Source: Trichomonas vaginalis G3 (lineage: Eukaryota; Parabasalia; Trichomonadida; Trichomonadidae). Taken from it: a DNA stretch of 64,000 nt. The DNA is taken from contig NC_067208.1 of assembly GCF_026262505.1 (NCBI RefSeq), positions 6,271,962-6,335,961 on the forward strand. Reading direction: 5' to 3'. Both the position numbers and the translations under genes were made by a program. Below are positions 28,186-37,537 of the stretch, in pieces (the first letter of the stretch is position 1; every line of letters begins with the position of its first letter). The notes beneath the pieces were generated by a model. It did no database searches and had not been told where the DNA came from. It worked only from the letters and a program-made list of their open reading frames with translations.

Positions 28186-28203
28186 TTTTATTCTAGATAA
28201 AAT
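28186..28203. promoter_or_regulatory. 18-bp bidirectional promoter between fibre and 28204 gene
   Basis: The whole gap between start codons at 28185 (minus) and 28204 (plus) reads TTTTATTCTAGATAAAAT, nearly self-complementary. It matches the gap at 12230-12247 in length and in the core TTTTATTCTA. A similar word, TTAATATTAGATAAAAAT, lies in front of the 29672 gene. Confidence 0.6.
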
Positions 28204-29005
28204 ATGCTTCCAATAGAAAAAGAAAATTCAAGAGTTGCTACAACTAAACCATTAGATGAACTTTTTACTAATGTCGGTCAAAAGTTTGAGAACAGAGACC
28301 GTAAAGCATGAAGGCTATCGTTTTGACTACCCATTAAGATGGCTAAGAGACCCATCTGTCACAAAAGCTATTGGCTTTCGTAGAATGAAGTTCATTTCAG
28401 AAGCCATACATGGTTTCCCATTTACGGTCGGTTTTGAAGTTCGATACTATAACAAAGAAAAACGTATGTATGAGAAATTTGAACAGGGAAAACTTTTACA
28501 AGTTAGTTTGCTTGTAACTTAGAAACAACTCTTCAAGCTTTTCAAGAAAAAATAAACGATATCTATATCGAATATGCAAACCAGTATAACATTGACGAAG
28601 GAGAGTACCATCTCGATATTATTTATGACAGGAAAAATGCAACTGTTAAAATCAATAGAATAGAAGACCTTGGAGAAACGTTTATATTTCTACAAAATAT
28701 AACAACTTGGCATGGTATAGATTTATGAGGATGTTAAATCAGCCTGCAGCATATCCAGTACACCCAGACTTTTATGAAGTCGAAAACCCTAATGGAACAT
28801 ATAAAATGTTTTCGACCCAGCTGCTATTATTGTTCATGCTTCATTTTCTGGCGCCCAAAACTCTTTCTTATGCTTGGCAATGACTTTTACGAAAAAACCT
28901 ACAAAGTTATACGAACCACCAAGTGGAAGTATTTCAGACTTCAAGTATGGTTTACTACAGATGGAAGAAAAAAATAATTCCATTATACCATGCATTTTAC
29001 TTAGA
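28204..29005 (+). pseudogene. M1 hypothetical virion-region protein, frameshifted
   Basis: Starts at 28204 (MLPIEKENSRVATTKPLDEL). Coding continues in changing frames: HEGYRFDYPLRWLRDPSVTK (28300-28520), ETTLQAFQEKINDIYIEYAN (28520-28720), MRMLNQPAAYPVHPDFYEVE (28730-28800), and HASFSGAQNSFLCL with YEPPSG near the end (to ~29005). About 260 residues in total, with at least four frameshifts. Beta-rich composition and divergence from the fibre gene suggest another virion surface or spike-base protein; I do not recognise the family. Confidence 0.55.
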
Positions 29006-29056
29006 ACTTAGTTTCATATACAACTACTATCGAACGGTAAAAATATAATTTTTTAA

Positions 29057-29294
29057 TACGGTTGAGGTGTTGGATTTGGTTAGCCAACTAGACTGTGGTG
29101 CAGGTTCAGGCTGTTGTATAACAGGAGCTTGTTCTTCTGGTTCAGGGTCTTTAGGTATAATACCAACTAAACTGACCTACTCTTTACCAATATTTTTGAC
29201 TCCGTTCCAAATTCCTCTTCCTACGGTTTTATTCCATTCCATATACCTCTTCAACTCTTCTGAAGAAGTTTCCAATACTACTGAAGAAACCCAT
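29057..29294 (-). pseudogene. M1 small virion-type protein, frameshifted
   Basis: Starts at 29294 (MGFFSSIGNFFRRVEEVYGM) and continues after an early break as NKTVGRGIWNGVKNIGKE, then GIIPKDPEPEEQAPVIQQPE and a Pro-rich end. The N-terminal MGFFSSIGNFF and the following amphipathic helix resemble MGLFGALAGV of the 25409 gene, so it is probably another small internal virion protein. Frameshifts near 29235, 29185 and 29085. About 75-80 residues. Confidence 0.5.
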
Positions 29295-29311
29295 TTACTA
29301 CGTGTAAAAAT

Positions 29312-29672
29312 CTAATGTCCGCCTAGTCTCTTACGTTTCCTGTTGAGTTCCATAGCATTCTTTAACTGGAGCTCATACATTCTGTTTCTCCTCTGGTAGA
29401 AAACATATTCTGGGTCAACTCCTGTGTTCGCGTCATCTGCATAAAGTTGTTTATATCCCACTTCAGGGTTTGTATAAAACTCTTTCCATCTCATATTTGC
29501 ATACCATGGTGCAAACCTACGCAGCGTCATTTGACATGGCAGTTTGCATTTGTACATCTGTTGGCACTTGACCATAGTTTGCCATTGCAGTTTGTATTCT
29601 AACTTCATTTGGAATATTCTCTGGGTTTGGTTGTCCAGGTTGCTGTGCATTCGCTAAGTTCTGTGCGTCCAT
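29312..29672 (-). pseudogene. M1 hypothetical protein, ~120 aa, one frameshift
   Basis: Starts at 29672 (MDAQNLANAQQPGQPNPENI) after ATTAGATAAAAATATC. The N-terminal ~50 residues are Gln/Asn/Pro-rich with a short internal repeat (IQTAMANYG / MQTAMSNDA). A frameshift near 29518 leads into RRFAPWYANMRWKEFYTNPE and a basic C-terminus ending KRKRLGGH. The terminal GGH could be a protease-processed or DNA-binding tail, but no protease gene was found. Function unknown. Confidence 0.55.
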
Positions 29673-29695
29673 TTAATATTAGATAAAAATATCTC

Positions 29696-29827
29696 TTACG
29701 AGTACATATGCTGAACATTTGCAGGCATTGGTTCATCTTCATATTCTCTGTACTTTTCTGCCACGTCAAATAAATAAATGACACAATGGAAAAAACCTAA
29801 AACAAGTAGTCCTATTTCAAACCACAT
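29696..29827 (-). CDS. M1 tiny membrane protein, 43 aa
   Basis: An intact 43-residue frame below the usual length cut-off. Its start (29827) overlaps the end of the methyltransferase by 16 bases. Residues 2-20 (WFEIGLLVLGFFHCVIYLF) form a membrane helix, followed by an acidic tail with Met/Pro. The overlap and the membrane helix make it plausible; it could also be chance. Confidence 0.4.
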   Translation of the reverse strand: MWFEIGLLVLGFFHCVIYLFDVAEKYREYEDEPMPANVQHMYS

Positions 29828-30630
29828 TTACTTACTAATAAAATTTCTTTGTTATGACACTTTCTCCGGTTTATAGGACCTCTCTCATATTCTATCTTGT
29901 CATATCTAAACTCATAGTCATGTATGTCCTCTAACCATCTCATAAAGGTTTCCAAACCACTTTTATCGGATGTAAAGTAAAAGCATGGATGGTTATGTAT
30001 AACGTCTAAAGTTTCTAAAGAGTCTCTCAAAGTCCAGTCTACTTGGTATTGAAAATCCCATGTGTTATAGAACGGCGGGTCCACTATAAAGAAAACATTT
30101 TCCTTGTCTTTATATTTTTCATACAACTCTGTCCAATGACATCTCACAAACTCTATACCCTCAATATATTTTTCTATGTCCTCTTTGAAAACATTTGTAT
30201 AGTTAAGATATAAAACTTTTGACATAAGTGTTTCAATGTCATGAACTCTTATAGAACCACTATATAATAGTCTAGCAGATATACTATCCCAGTCTATATA
30301 TTCTGCTTTTTTCAAAACCTCTCTCACAATATTTTTCTTATCTAATGGTATACGTTCCATCTTACCTATAGGTATCTTTTCTTTTAACTCTTTCAATATA
30401 TTGTTTGTGTCTGGAATATGTTTGAGACGGTCCATATAGTTGTCGAAGTCATTGCATATAATCTTTGAGTCTGGGAATATTGTATGGCACAAATGGGATA
30501 TATGGAAACTTCCACCGAACAAATCTACAAATGTTAGACCATTCGGTAGTTTCTTAAGTTCTCTCAATATAATATCTTTACATCTACTCTTATTTCCAAA
30601 GAACGGTAACGGCGGTTTTGTAAAATTCAT
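29812..30630 (-). CDS. M1 D12-class N6-adenine DNA methyltransferase (Dam-like)
   Basis: Intact, 272 residues. The N-terminal PLPFFGNKSR corresponds to the SAM-binding motif PFxWxGxK of the D12/Dam family, FVDLFGGS is motif I, and VDPPFYNTWDF near residue 185 is the catalytic (D/N)PP(Y/F) motif. The middle region (~60-165) would be target recognition. It would methylate adenine in element or host DNA, protecting it or marking expression. Transcribed inward from the right end of M1, with a TTATTATTATATATAAATGA-like leader. One of the few long M1 genes without a break. Confidence 0.85.
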   Translation of the reverse strand: MNFTKPPLPFFGNKSRCKDIILRELKKLPNGLTFVDLFGGSFHISHLCHTIFPDSKIICNDFDNYMDRLKHIPDTNNILKELKEKIPIGKMERIPLDKKNIVREVLKKAEYIDWDSISARLLYSGSIRVHDIETLMSKVLYLNYTNVFKEDIEKYIEGIEFVRCHWTELYEKYKDKENVFFIVDPPFYNTWDFQYQVDWTLRDSLETLDVIHNHPCFYFTSDKSGLETFMRWLEDIHDYEFRYDKIEYERGPINRRKCHNKEILLVSKCGLK

Positions 30631-30764
30631 TTATATATAATAATAAAAATGTTTTTACCCGAAAAGTGACAGAAAAGTGACAAAACATGAAAACATATAT
30701 AATTTGTGAAAAGCTCCTGGAAGACCCGTATATATAAGAACTTCATTTATAATAATCATCTTCA
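30631..30764. other. M1 right subterminal noncoding sequence
   Basis: 134 bp between the methyltransferase start and the right terminal repeat. It holds a duplicated AGTGACAGAAAAGTGACA word (30664-30682) and no gene. It probably contains the methyltransferase promoter. Confidence 0.5.
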
Positions 30765-30819
30765 GGGCTAGAAGGCACGAAGTGCCTGGAAGCCCCACTA
30801 CTTTTTTTTTTTTTTTTTT
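30765..30819 (-). repeat. M1 right terminal inverted repeat with hairpin
   Basis: Reads GGGCTAGAAGGCACGAAGTG, continues CCTGGAAGCCCCACTAC and ends in 18 T. It mirrors the left repeat (5372-5423). The inner stem is GGCAC/GTGCC here and GGGGC/GCCCC on the left: two base pairs differ, and in both cases both partners changed. GATTT (30820-30824) follows, equal to 5367-5371. Confidence 0.85.
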
Positions 30820-31326
30820 GATTTTGATGTGAGATACATTTAATCTGTTTTTCTTTTTTTATTTTAAATAATTGAATATTTATAGTTGTTATGGGTCTTA
30901 CATCATGTAAAACGAATTTTCTTAAAGTAAATTTACTTTTTCTTCAATCTTTCTTACATATTTATTAAAAAAAATTATCCAAAAAAAGATGTTTTAGAAT
31001 GAAAAAAATAGAAAAATCTTCATTTATAGTCTTTCTTGAATGTATACGTTTTGATTTTTTTCTTTTTTAAAAAATTCAATTTCTAGAAAAATCGAGAAAA
31101 AATCATTTTCTTCTATTTTTTAGGACGCCATACCCATTGAAATCTCCTCTCAGGACGCCATAAACTATTCAATTATGGTGTAAACTTCTCAAAAATTGAA
31201 TAGTTTACATCAGGACGCCTTAGGACGCCAAAACTTTACGCGCCCATATTTTTACCCATTCAATAAGTCGAAATTTGAATAACTATTTTTGAGAGCTTCG
31301 AACGATTGCCTTATTCAATTTCGTAA
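30820..31326. other. Intergenic stretch with AGGACGCC repeats
   Basis: No gene seen. The word AGGACGCC occurs four times between 31121 and 31230, and TAAACTATTCAATT (31157-31170) is repeated inverted about 23 bp later. This resembles the edge of an unrecognised repeat family. GATTT at 30820-30824 is the right target duplication of M1. Confidence 0.5.
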
Positions 31327-31628
31327 TGTAAAATACTTAAAAATCAATCACTCAACAAGAAATGTATATTTAATATTGTCGATATTAATTTTGAAATTTT
31401 ATTAAATTTGAAAGCTATAAATCGAATGTTTAGCTTCCCAAGCCAAGCATCAAAAGCTATTTGGAATGTTAATTCCAGTAACATAGATAACACCTCTACA
31501 GAGATAATAAATCTCATTAAAGAGCACAAGATTTCCATCGAATTGGCCCTTAATTTGATTGATATCGCATCAAAATGCCGCTTAAAACAAATTGTTGAAT
31601 ATGAAAATATTTATGAAAAGATACTTAA
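31327..31628 (+). pseudogene. 5' part of ankyrin protein gene, cut by Kolobok-like insertion
   Basis: Open frame from 31327 reading KILKNQSLNKKCIFNIVDIN, then SSNIDNTSTEIINLIKEHKI and EYENIYEKIL up to the TTAA at 31625-31628. This fits the long helical N-terminal domain placed before ankyrin repeats in the large T. vaginalis ankyrin family. There is no ATG at the front (a TAA precedes), so the 5' end is also lost. Reading resumes at 34062 with KEFS in the same sense. Confidence 0.65.
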
Positions 31629-34057
31629 GGATGGGCACTCATTAGGGTGATGAAAAAAATCAAGTCTAGCAAAGTCAATATATTAAAAACAGTGAAGACT
31701 ATTATATAGCATTATAGTGCACAAGCTCAAATATTTAGTGATGCATTTCTCGAACTTATTTTATTTATAAGTTAACCTTGAAACATGAATTTTAGTATAT
31801 CATGAGCATATTTTTTTCTAATTTTGCAATACTTATAATATCATACCAGGATTCATGTGGAAGTCTAATATTTGGTATATAATATTCTTACAATAAATGT
31901 ATTAATTCAATTATATTCAAAATGATGGGTCGCAATTTTTACTGAAATTGCAAATTCAATTTCAACAATGAAATTATTGTTTAAAAAAAATAGCACAACA
32001 GCAAGATGGACAATCATATATAGAATTATAATGCTCCATATAATGCTTTGATTTGATGCGTATATAATGTTATTTTTCGAACATCTTTGTAAAAAATTGA
32101 TTTTTGTAATTTTTGAAAAAATTCGATTTTATTTCGAGATTTCCTCTATAGGTGAAGTATATGGAACAATATTCCTATGGGAGAAAATAATTGTAAGTAT
32201 GAGTACTTTCATTAATACTATGGGTGCCATGGTTATCGCTCAAACGATCAAGTTATATCTCGATTGCGTAAATTGAAATTTTGCTATTTTCTAAATTCAC
32301 GGCAACAACATTCTTTTATTCTGATCGTACATCACAATATTTGAATGTGCGACCATTTGTTCAAGAAACCGTCAAGTTATTCTTCATTTTTCATGCCGCG
32401 GCGAACAAAAGCAGTTGCAAAGCGTATAAAGAACTTAGTTCAAAGCGCGAAAAATAGGGTAGAGCCATATGTCGTCAACACTGTTGAATTTGTGCTATCT
32501 GTATTATTGAGCGGCGCTACATTTTGCCAATCAGAATTTCAATTCATGCTGAATAACATCAAAGTTCCGTCAGAAGCTACATTTCATCGAGTCCAAGAAA
32601 AGGTTGGTCGTGTTATCATAGAAGTTGCCAGAGAATCTGTTAATTATTGGAAATCTCGAATGAGAAAATGTTCGGGACTTTTGTTTGACGGTTCTTGGAG
32701 TCAGAGAAGAAATGCAATGTTTTGCTATGTACAATTTGTAGAAGAGAAACTCAAAAAAATTGTAGATTGGGAAGTGATATCTAAATCTTTTAAAAATTTC
32801 AAAGGTAATTTCAACGGAAAATCAAATGAAATGGAATTTGAAGGCTTAAAAAGAATGCTGAAGCGTTGGAATAATGAAAAACGTGTAAATTTTTTTGTGC
32901 ATGATGGCGATGTCAAAATTGTTTCTACAATCAAAAATACGTTCAAAGGTATCAGAGAATACAGAGATCCTGGACATTTTCTTAACAATATACAGAAAAA
33001 GCTCAAACTGCCAGAATTCAGAATCTTATCTAGCATTTCAAAGAATTTATTGCGTTGGCTTAGGCAACTTCTCAATGACACACATATGTCAATTAAAACA
33101 AAGAAGTTTTTATGGTTGAATTCCGCTAAACATTATGCCGGAAATCATAAATTTTGTCCAGATCCTGAAAAATGCAAGATGATTAAACCATGGAAATATG
33201 CAAAAAATAAAACTGCTATAAAAACACTTAAAAAATTCCTCGAAGATACCGTAAAAATCTTTGATATGGTAAAAAAGATTCATTCAACTCAAGTAGTTGA
33301 ATCGATAAACCATATCAAAGCAATGCTTGCTAATAAAAATATTAATTGGCATGCTTCTTGGCCAATTAGGATGGCAGTCACAATATTGCATTTCAATGAA
33401 AGTATGTTTGAAACGATTGTAGCAATAAGATACAGGTTAAATTTACCAACAATGCCAGAAATGATGAACAGATATTTCAGAATGTATGATACAACAAAAG
33501 ATTTAATCAAAGCATTCAAAAATTCAAAGCAAGTTCAAAAAAAGTTTGCGGCATTAAGAGCTATAAAGAGAGGTCTTCAAGCTACCGATGATCGTATTAC
33601 TCTTAAATCACATAAATAATTATTAAATTTATTTCACCCTCAAAACATCATAATCTTGCACCTTCTTTGAATAAACACTTTCACCTTCTATTTTTAATTA
33701 ATGTTTTTTAATTGTCCAAATTTTTTAGATTATATAGGATATAATTTTTTATAAAAGTATTATTTTCTAAAAGATAAGTATATATTCTTAATCACAAAAC
33801 CTAGCATTTTATCATATCTATATATCAGCTTCCTAAATATAATACTCATATAGTTAGTATGATTTTAATGTTTTTGAACATGAAACGAAAATATGATTAC
33901 AATCATATAACATAATGGAGTTATTGATAAAACTTATATGCATGATACATTAAGAAGTCTTCCAACAATATAGATATAGTTGTAGATTCCTATGATTCCT
34001 TTTATATTGTGAGATAATAACATTTTTATGCTGTCAGGAGCCTATGAGTGCCCATCC
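31629..34057. mobile_element. Kolobok-like DNA transposon, 2.4 kb, TTAA target duplication
   Basis: The left end is GGATGGGCACTCATTAGG and the right end is its inverted match CCTATGAGTGCCCATCC. TTAA flanks both sides (31625-31628 and 34058-34061). Removing the element plus one TTAA joins the two halves of the ankyrin gene in frame (EKIL then KEFS). It carries one transposase gene (32393-33619). TTAA targeting is typical of Kolobok and piggyBac; the transposase does not look like piggyBac. Confidence 0.75.
32393..33619 (+). CDS. Kolobok-like DDE transposase, 408 aa
   Basis: The start at 32393 (MPRRTKAVAKRIKNLVQSAK) lies right after the Inr-like TTCTTCATTTTTC; a longer frame begins at 32345. 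Candidate catalytic residues: D in LLFDGSWSQRRN, D in FFVHDGDVKIV, and E in STQVVESINHIKA. A Cys/His patch (HYAGNHKFCPDPEKC) lies between, as in Kolobok and Mutator-like transposases where a CxxH-type insert precedes the Glu. Intact open frame, so the copy may be young. Superfamily assignment rests on the TTAA duplication plus this motif order. Confidence 0.7.
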   Translation: MPRRTKAVAKRIKNLVQSAKNRVEPYVVNTVEFVLSVLLSGATFCQSEFQFMLNNIKVPSEATFHRVQEKVGRVIIEVARESVNYWKSRMRKCSGLLFDGSWSQRRNAMFCYVQFVEEKLKKIVDWEVISKSFKNFKGNFNGKSNEMEFEGLKRMLKRWNNEKRVNFFVHDGDVKIVSTIKNTFKGIREYRDPGHFLNNIQKKLKLPEFRILSSISKNLLRWLRQLLNDTHMSIKTKKFLWLNSAKHYAGNHKFCPDPEKCKMIKPWKYAKNKTAIKTLKKFLEDTVKIFDMVKKIHSTQVVESINHIKAMLANKNINWHASWPIRMAVTILHFNESMFETIVAIRYRLNLPTMPEMMNRYFRMYDTTKDLIKAFKNSKQVQKKFAALRAIKRGLQATDDRITLKSHK

Positions 34058-34061
34058 TTAA

Positions 34062-34620
34062 GGAGTTTTCATGCATTTTTACTCCATCAAATCCAAAATT
34101 GAATACATTGTTATACAATAAAGGAATCCAAGTTAATTTGAGAAAATCTTTTAGAGAAGAAGATATTCTTGACATTTATCCAAAGGATTCCGCTTTGTAT
34201 TACATCGCTTGGAACAAACTTGATGACCTTAAAAGCAAATTCCCAGATATCGAAGTAAATCCACAGGATCCATACAAATTTTCTCTCCTTGACTGCGCAT
34301 GCAAATTTGGATCTGAACCATGCTTCAATTACCTCAAGAGCAAAGGTGCAGAATATTCCGAAAATGCAGCCAAATATGCTCTCGAAGGCGGAAATAAGAA
34401 CATTGTAAACAAAATGTTACAAGATGGTCAGTCTTTTGAAAGTGTTCTCAATGTTGCAATGAATTTCCATAATTTCGAAGTTGCAGAAATACTTAAATCG
34501 AAGTATGGTCAAACAACATATTCACTTGCCGACAGTTTTCATTTCGGAAACTTTGATTTTGTTGCAGATTTGATCAACAAAGGTGCAAATGTTAACAAAA
34601 TTTATGAAATCTTTCTTTAG
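34062..34620 (+). pseudogene. Ankyrin protein gene, middle part with first repeats
   Basis: Continues the 31327 frame after the transposon: FTPSNPKLNTLLYNKGIQVN, SALYYIAWNKLDDLKSKFPD, then ankyrin units LLDCACKFGSEPCFNYLKSKGAEYS-like and VADLINKGANVNK. The last regular codon is Lys at 34597-34599, after which the frame runs into T-rich DNA and stops. No ATG at the front, because the element removed contiguity. Ankyrin proteins of this family are abundant in T. vaginalis; this copy is not expressible as it stands. Confidence 0.7.
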
Positions 34621-36689
34621 GTAATGAAGTTCTTATAATTTTTATATATTTCATTTGGTTGTTGGATTCATTTGCTCGTCATGAAATTCTCAAAATATTA
34701 ATGGAGTTCTTTTTTACTTTTATATTAATTATTATGTTATTATATTCATTTTCTTTCCATATCTATCTTTGTTTTATCTTATTAATTATTACTTTATCAA
34801 ATTCATTTTCATATTCATATTTATCATTAAGTTTTGAAATTTTTCATTTCTTAATCAAATTCTTTTTACAAAAACTTCACACCACTTTCTATTGCAATTC
34901 AGTGCAACACATTGGACTTTGTCAAATTCCTTGTTGAACATGGCGCTGATGTCAACATGAAAACAATTTCTTTTCGATTTATATTTACCGTTTTTTCATA
35001 CAATCAATCAATGTGTTATAAGATTCCTTTTCCACATATATCTATCATTTTAATATACTGTTCTTTTTCCCAATCATATCTTTCTTAGTTTTATTATATT
35101 CTTTTTCTAATTATGGAATTCTTTTTCATTTCATTGCATTCATTTTCAAATCATATCTTCCATTGTGTTATTCTATTCATTTTCTTCTAACATTTATTAT
35201 TGTTTGATGAAATTACCTTTCTTTTTATATCATTCATAATATCATACAATTCTTTTAATGTCTATATTGTTCTATGTAGATTTATTACATCCCACTTTCA
35301 CTTGCAATCAAGTCGAAATCCTTTGAGATCGTCAAGTTCTTGATTGAACATGGTGCTGATGTAAACATGGAGCTCGTTGATTTTCTTTTAATAGAATACA
35401 TTTTCATTTAATGTATAACATTTTCTCATTTTATTCTATTTCTCTTCATATCAATCAATACTAAATGAAATTCATTTTCCGATTATATTTTCCATTTATT
35501 TATGACATTTATTTTCATTTGATATTAATTATTAAGTCTTACAATTGTTCATCCTTTCATATCTTTCATTTATTGATGAAATTCAATTTCTAATAATCTC
35601 AGCCCACTTGTAATCGCCATCGAAGAAAATTCATTGGAGATTGTCAAGTTTTTAGTTGAACACGGTGCTTCTATCAACAAGAAACTCATCTTTCATTTTT
35701 TCATGGAATTTTTCTTCTATTCATTACATTCATTTCATGCTAATATCTTTTATCTTATTTTAAATTTCTTCTGTGAAATATATCCTTCATTTTTATATAG
35801 AATTTTCTTTCAATATATATGATTACATATCTTTTAACGGAGTTCATTTTCAAAACCTGTAGTTCTTTTTAATACTTATATCTCTCATTTTTATATGATA
35901 TAAATCATTTTAATTATGGAATTAACTATAACTTTGTGACATTCACTGTCTTTTTATATCTTTAAATATGTTTATTTAATTCATTTTCCAATAATGTTTT
36001 CTATTGATTTATGAAATTAATGTAAACTTTATATTGATCATTGTATTATGGAATTACATTTATTTTAATGCTTAACATTTTCTTATGAAATTCATTGAAT
36101 TTTAATGACTGCCCACTCTCAATAGCGATCCAATATTCATCATTGGACATTGTCAAATCCTTAGTGGAGCATGGTGCTGATGTAAACATCAAGTTAGTTA
36201 TTCTTATTCACATAGAATTCATTTTCAAGTTATATCTTTTATTAATCTTATAAAATTCATCTACGATTCATGTTAATCAATTTCTTATGCAATTAATTTT
36301 CAAATCATACTATTCTTTAATAATTCACGTTAATTATTATTTTTATCACATTCTATTTTATTTCATGTTCAATATTACATAATGCCATCTTTTATCTAGT
36401 CATTTCATTCATTTTAATTTCATATTCTTCATTGTTTAATGGAATCCATTATTAATCTTTGGAGTCCTCTTTCTTTTCAAATTCATCATTTTATTATTAT
36501 ATTCTTTTTACATCAATGACATTCCTTTTCTTTGCATGTCTATCATTCGTTTATATAGTTCCTTTTCTAATTATATCAATCATTTGGTTATCAAATTCAT
36601 TTTGATATTATGTCACACCACTTTCTATTGCAAGAGAAGGAAACTTCACCGAGATCGTCTCGTTCTTATCTGTACATGGAGCGCAATAA
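34600..36689 (+). pseudogene. Dissected ankyrin array: five units separated by T-rich spacers
   Basis: Five single ankyrin repeats lie at 34879-34962, 35289-35372, 35601-35684, 36110-36193 (each exactly 84 bp) and 36616-36689 (last, with stop TAA). Each reads like TPLSIAIQCNTLDFVKFLVE then HGADVNMK. Every one starts at the P-L of the consensus and stops after the N-x-K, so the five residues that should join it to the next unit are replaced. The spacers are 279, 326, 228, 425 and 422 bp, very T-rich, and built of words such as ATTCATTTTC and ATATCTTTCATTT. Spacer lengths do not keep frame and lack the GTAYGT/ACTAACACACAG signals of T. vaginalis introns. Confidence 0.75.
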
Positions 36690-37537
36690 TAAAAAAGATT
36701 TTCTAATTCAAGAATCTCATGATTCTTAGATTTCGAACACAAGAGATTTAAACATTAACATCAAAAAAAGCGTTTTTTTATTTGAATTTTTGAGTAATGA
36801 ATCCTTAAAGTTGGAGGACTTGTTATATATTTCTTTCCATTGAATAGTGATAAAATTGCAAGAATTTAGAATGAGATAAAATATTTTAAGGGCGAACTTA
36901 CAACTTTCTCACATTCTCTCAAATTTCCTTGCATAGGCTTTATTTTCTGCTTTTCTTCAGACCTATATTCAGCATTTTGAGAGCATTTCAGAAAATGGTA
37001 AGTGTACCATTAAGGGAACAAAAAGTTTTTTTATCCATAATAATCAATTCTGAATTATTTTAGCATTTTAAAGTAGTATTTTATAAATATGAATGCATGA
37101 GTTACTGGATTTTCTTGTGAGTCACAGATATTACACATAGTTCACAAATTTAGAGTCAATATATTTTCAAAACAATTTTTCTCAATTGGTTTGAATACTT
37201 TTCACAAAATATTGTGAGATCAGATTCAATTAATTATTGTTTCTCATTCTGCTTTATATCATATTTAATAAAAACAGTTTTAAGAAGTTGTGCACTTTTG
37301 TAAAACTTAATAAAGAAGAAAACAATGAAATTGAAGGAAAATTTGACACTAAAAATTTTTCCTTTTTGACTTTTTTTTCCTTATTTTGTTCAGTATGAGA
37401 TTTGTTAAAGTATGCTATTATGCGAGTTTAAGTGGGGAACTTTGATGCTTTTTCCATACAATAGTAGATTCATTCAAGTAAACAATGACTTTATAAAAAA
37501 GTGGTTTATTGAATACTAAAAAGTGACATTTTTTATA
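36690..37537. other. Intergenic stretch upstream of BspA-like gene
   Basis: No gene seen. 36939-37011 holds a ~73-bp sequence (TTTATTTTCTGCTTTTCTTC... ending GGTAAGTGTACCATT) repeated in the same direction at 40301-40374, downstream of the BspA-like gene. The Inr-like AGTGACATTTTTTATA at 37521-37536 precedes the next start. Confidence 0.55.

Larger units (their letters stand above)
5372..30819. mobile_element. Maverick/Polinton-like virus element M1, 25.4 kb
   Basis: The element is bounded by inverted repeats (5372-5423 and 30765-30819) and by GATTT on both sides (5367-5371; 30820-30824), matching the 5-6 bp duplications expected of Mavericks. It holds the diagnostic set: double jelly-roll capsid candidate (10285), A32-type ATPase (16113), B-family polymerase (22464-24605), rve integrase (25828). 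It adds an SF3 helicase, HNH protein, D12 methyltransferase and phage-like tail fibre. No adenain-type cysteine protease was recognised. Most virion and replication genes carry one-base indels, so the copy is probably not autonomous; the central block 18.5-22.4 kb is intact. Confidence 0.88.

Noticed and set aside
5372-30819. Adenain-type cysteine protease in M1
   Set aside because: I looked for a His-Asp/Glu-Cys pattern typical of Polinton proteases in each unassigned frame and found no convincing match; it may be lost or too damaged to see.
34659-35822. Open frames of Phe/Leu/Ser/His inside the ankyrin spacers
   Set aside because: They are translations of T-rich low-complexity DNA with no protein-like pattern; only the 84-bp ankyrin units carry coding signal.
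34600-36615. Spacers as ordinary spliceosomal introns
   Set aside because: T. vaginalis introns have a conserved GTAYGT start and an ACTAACACACAG end; I did not see these at the spacer borders.
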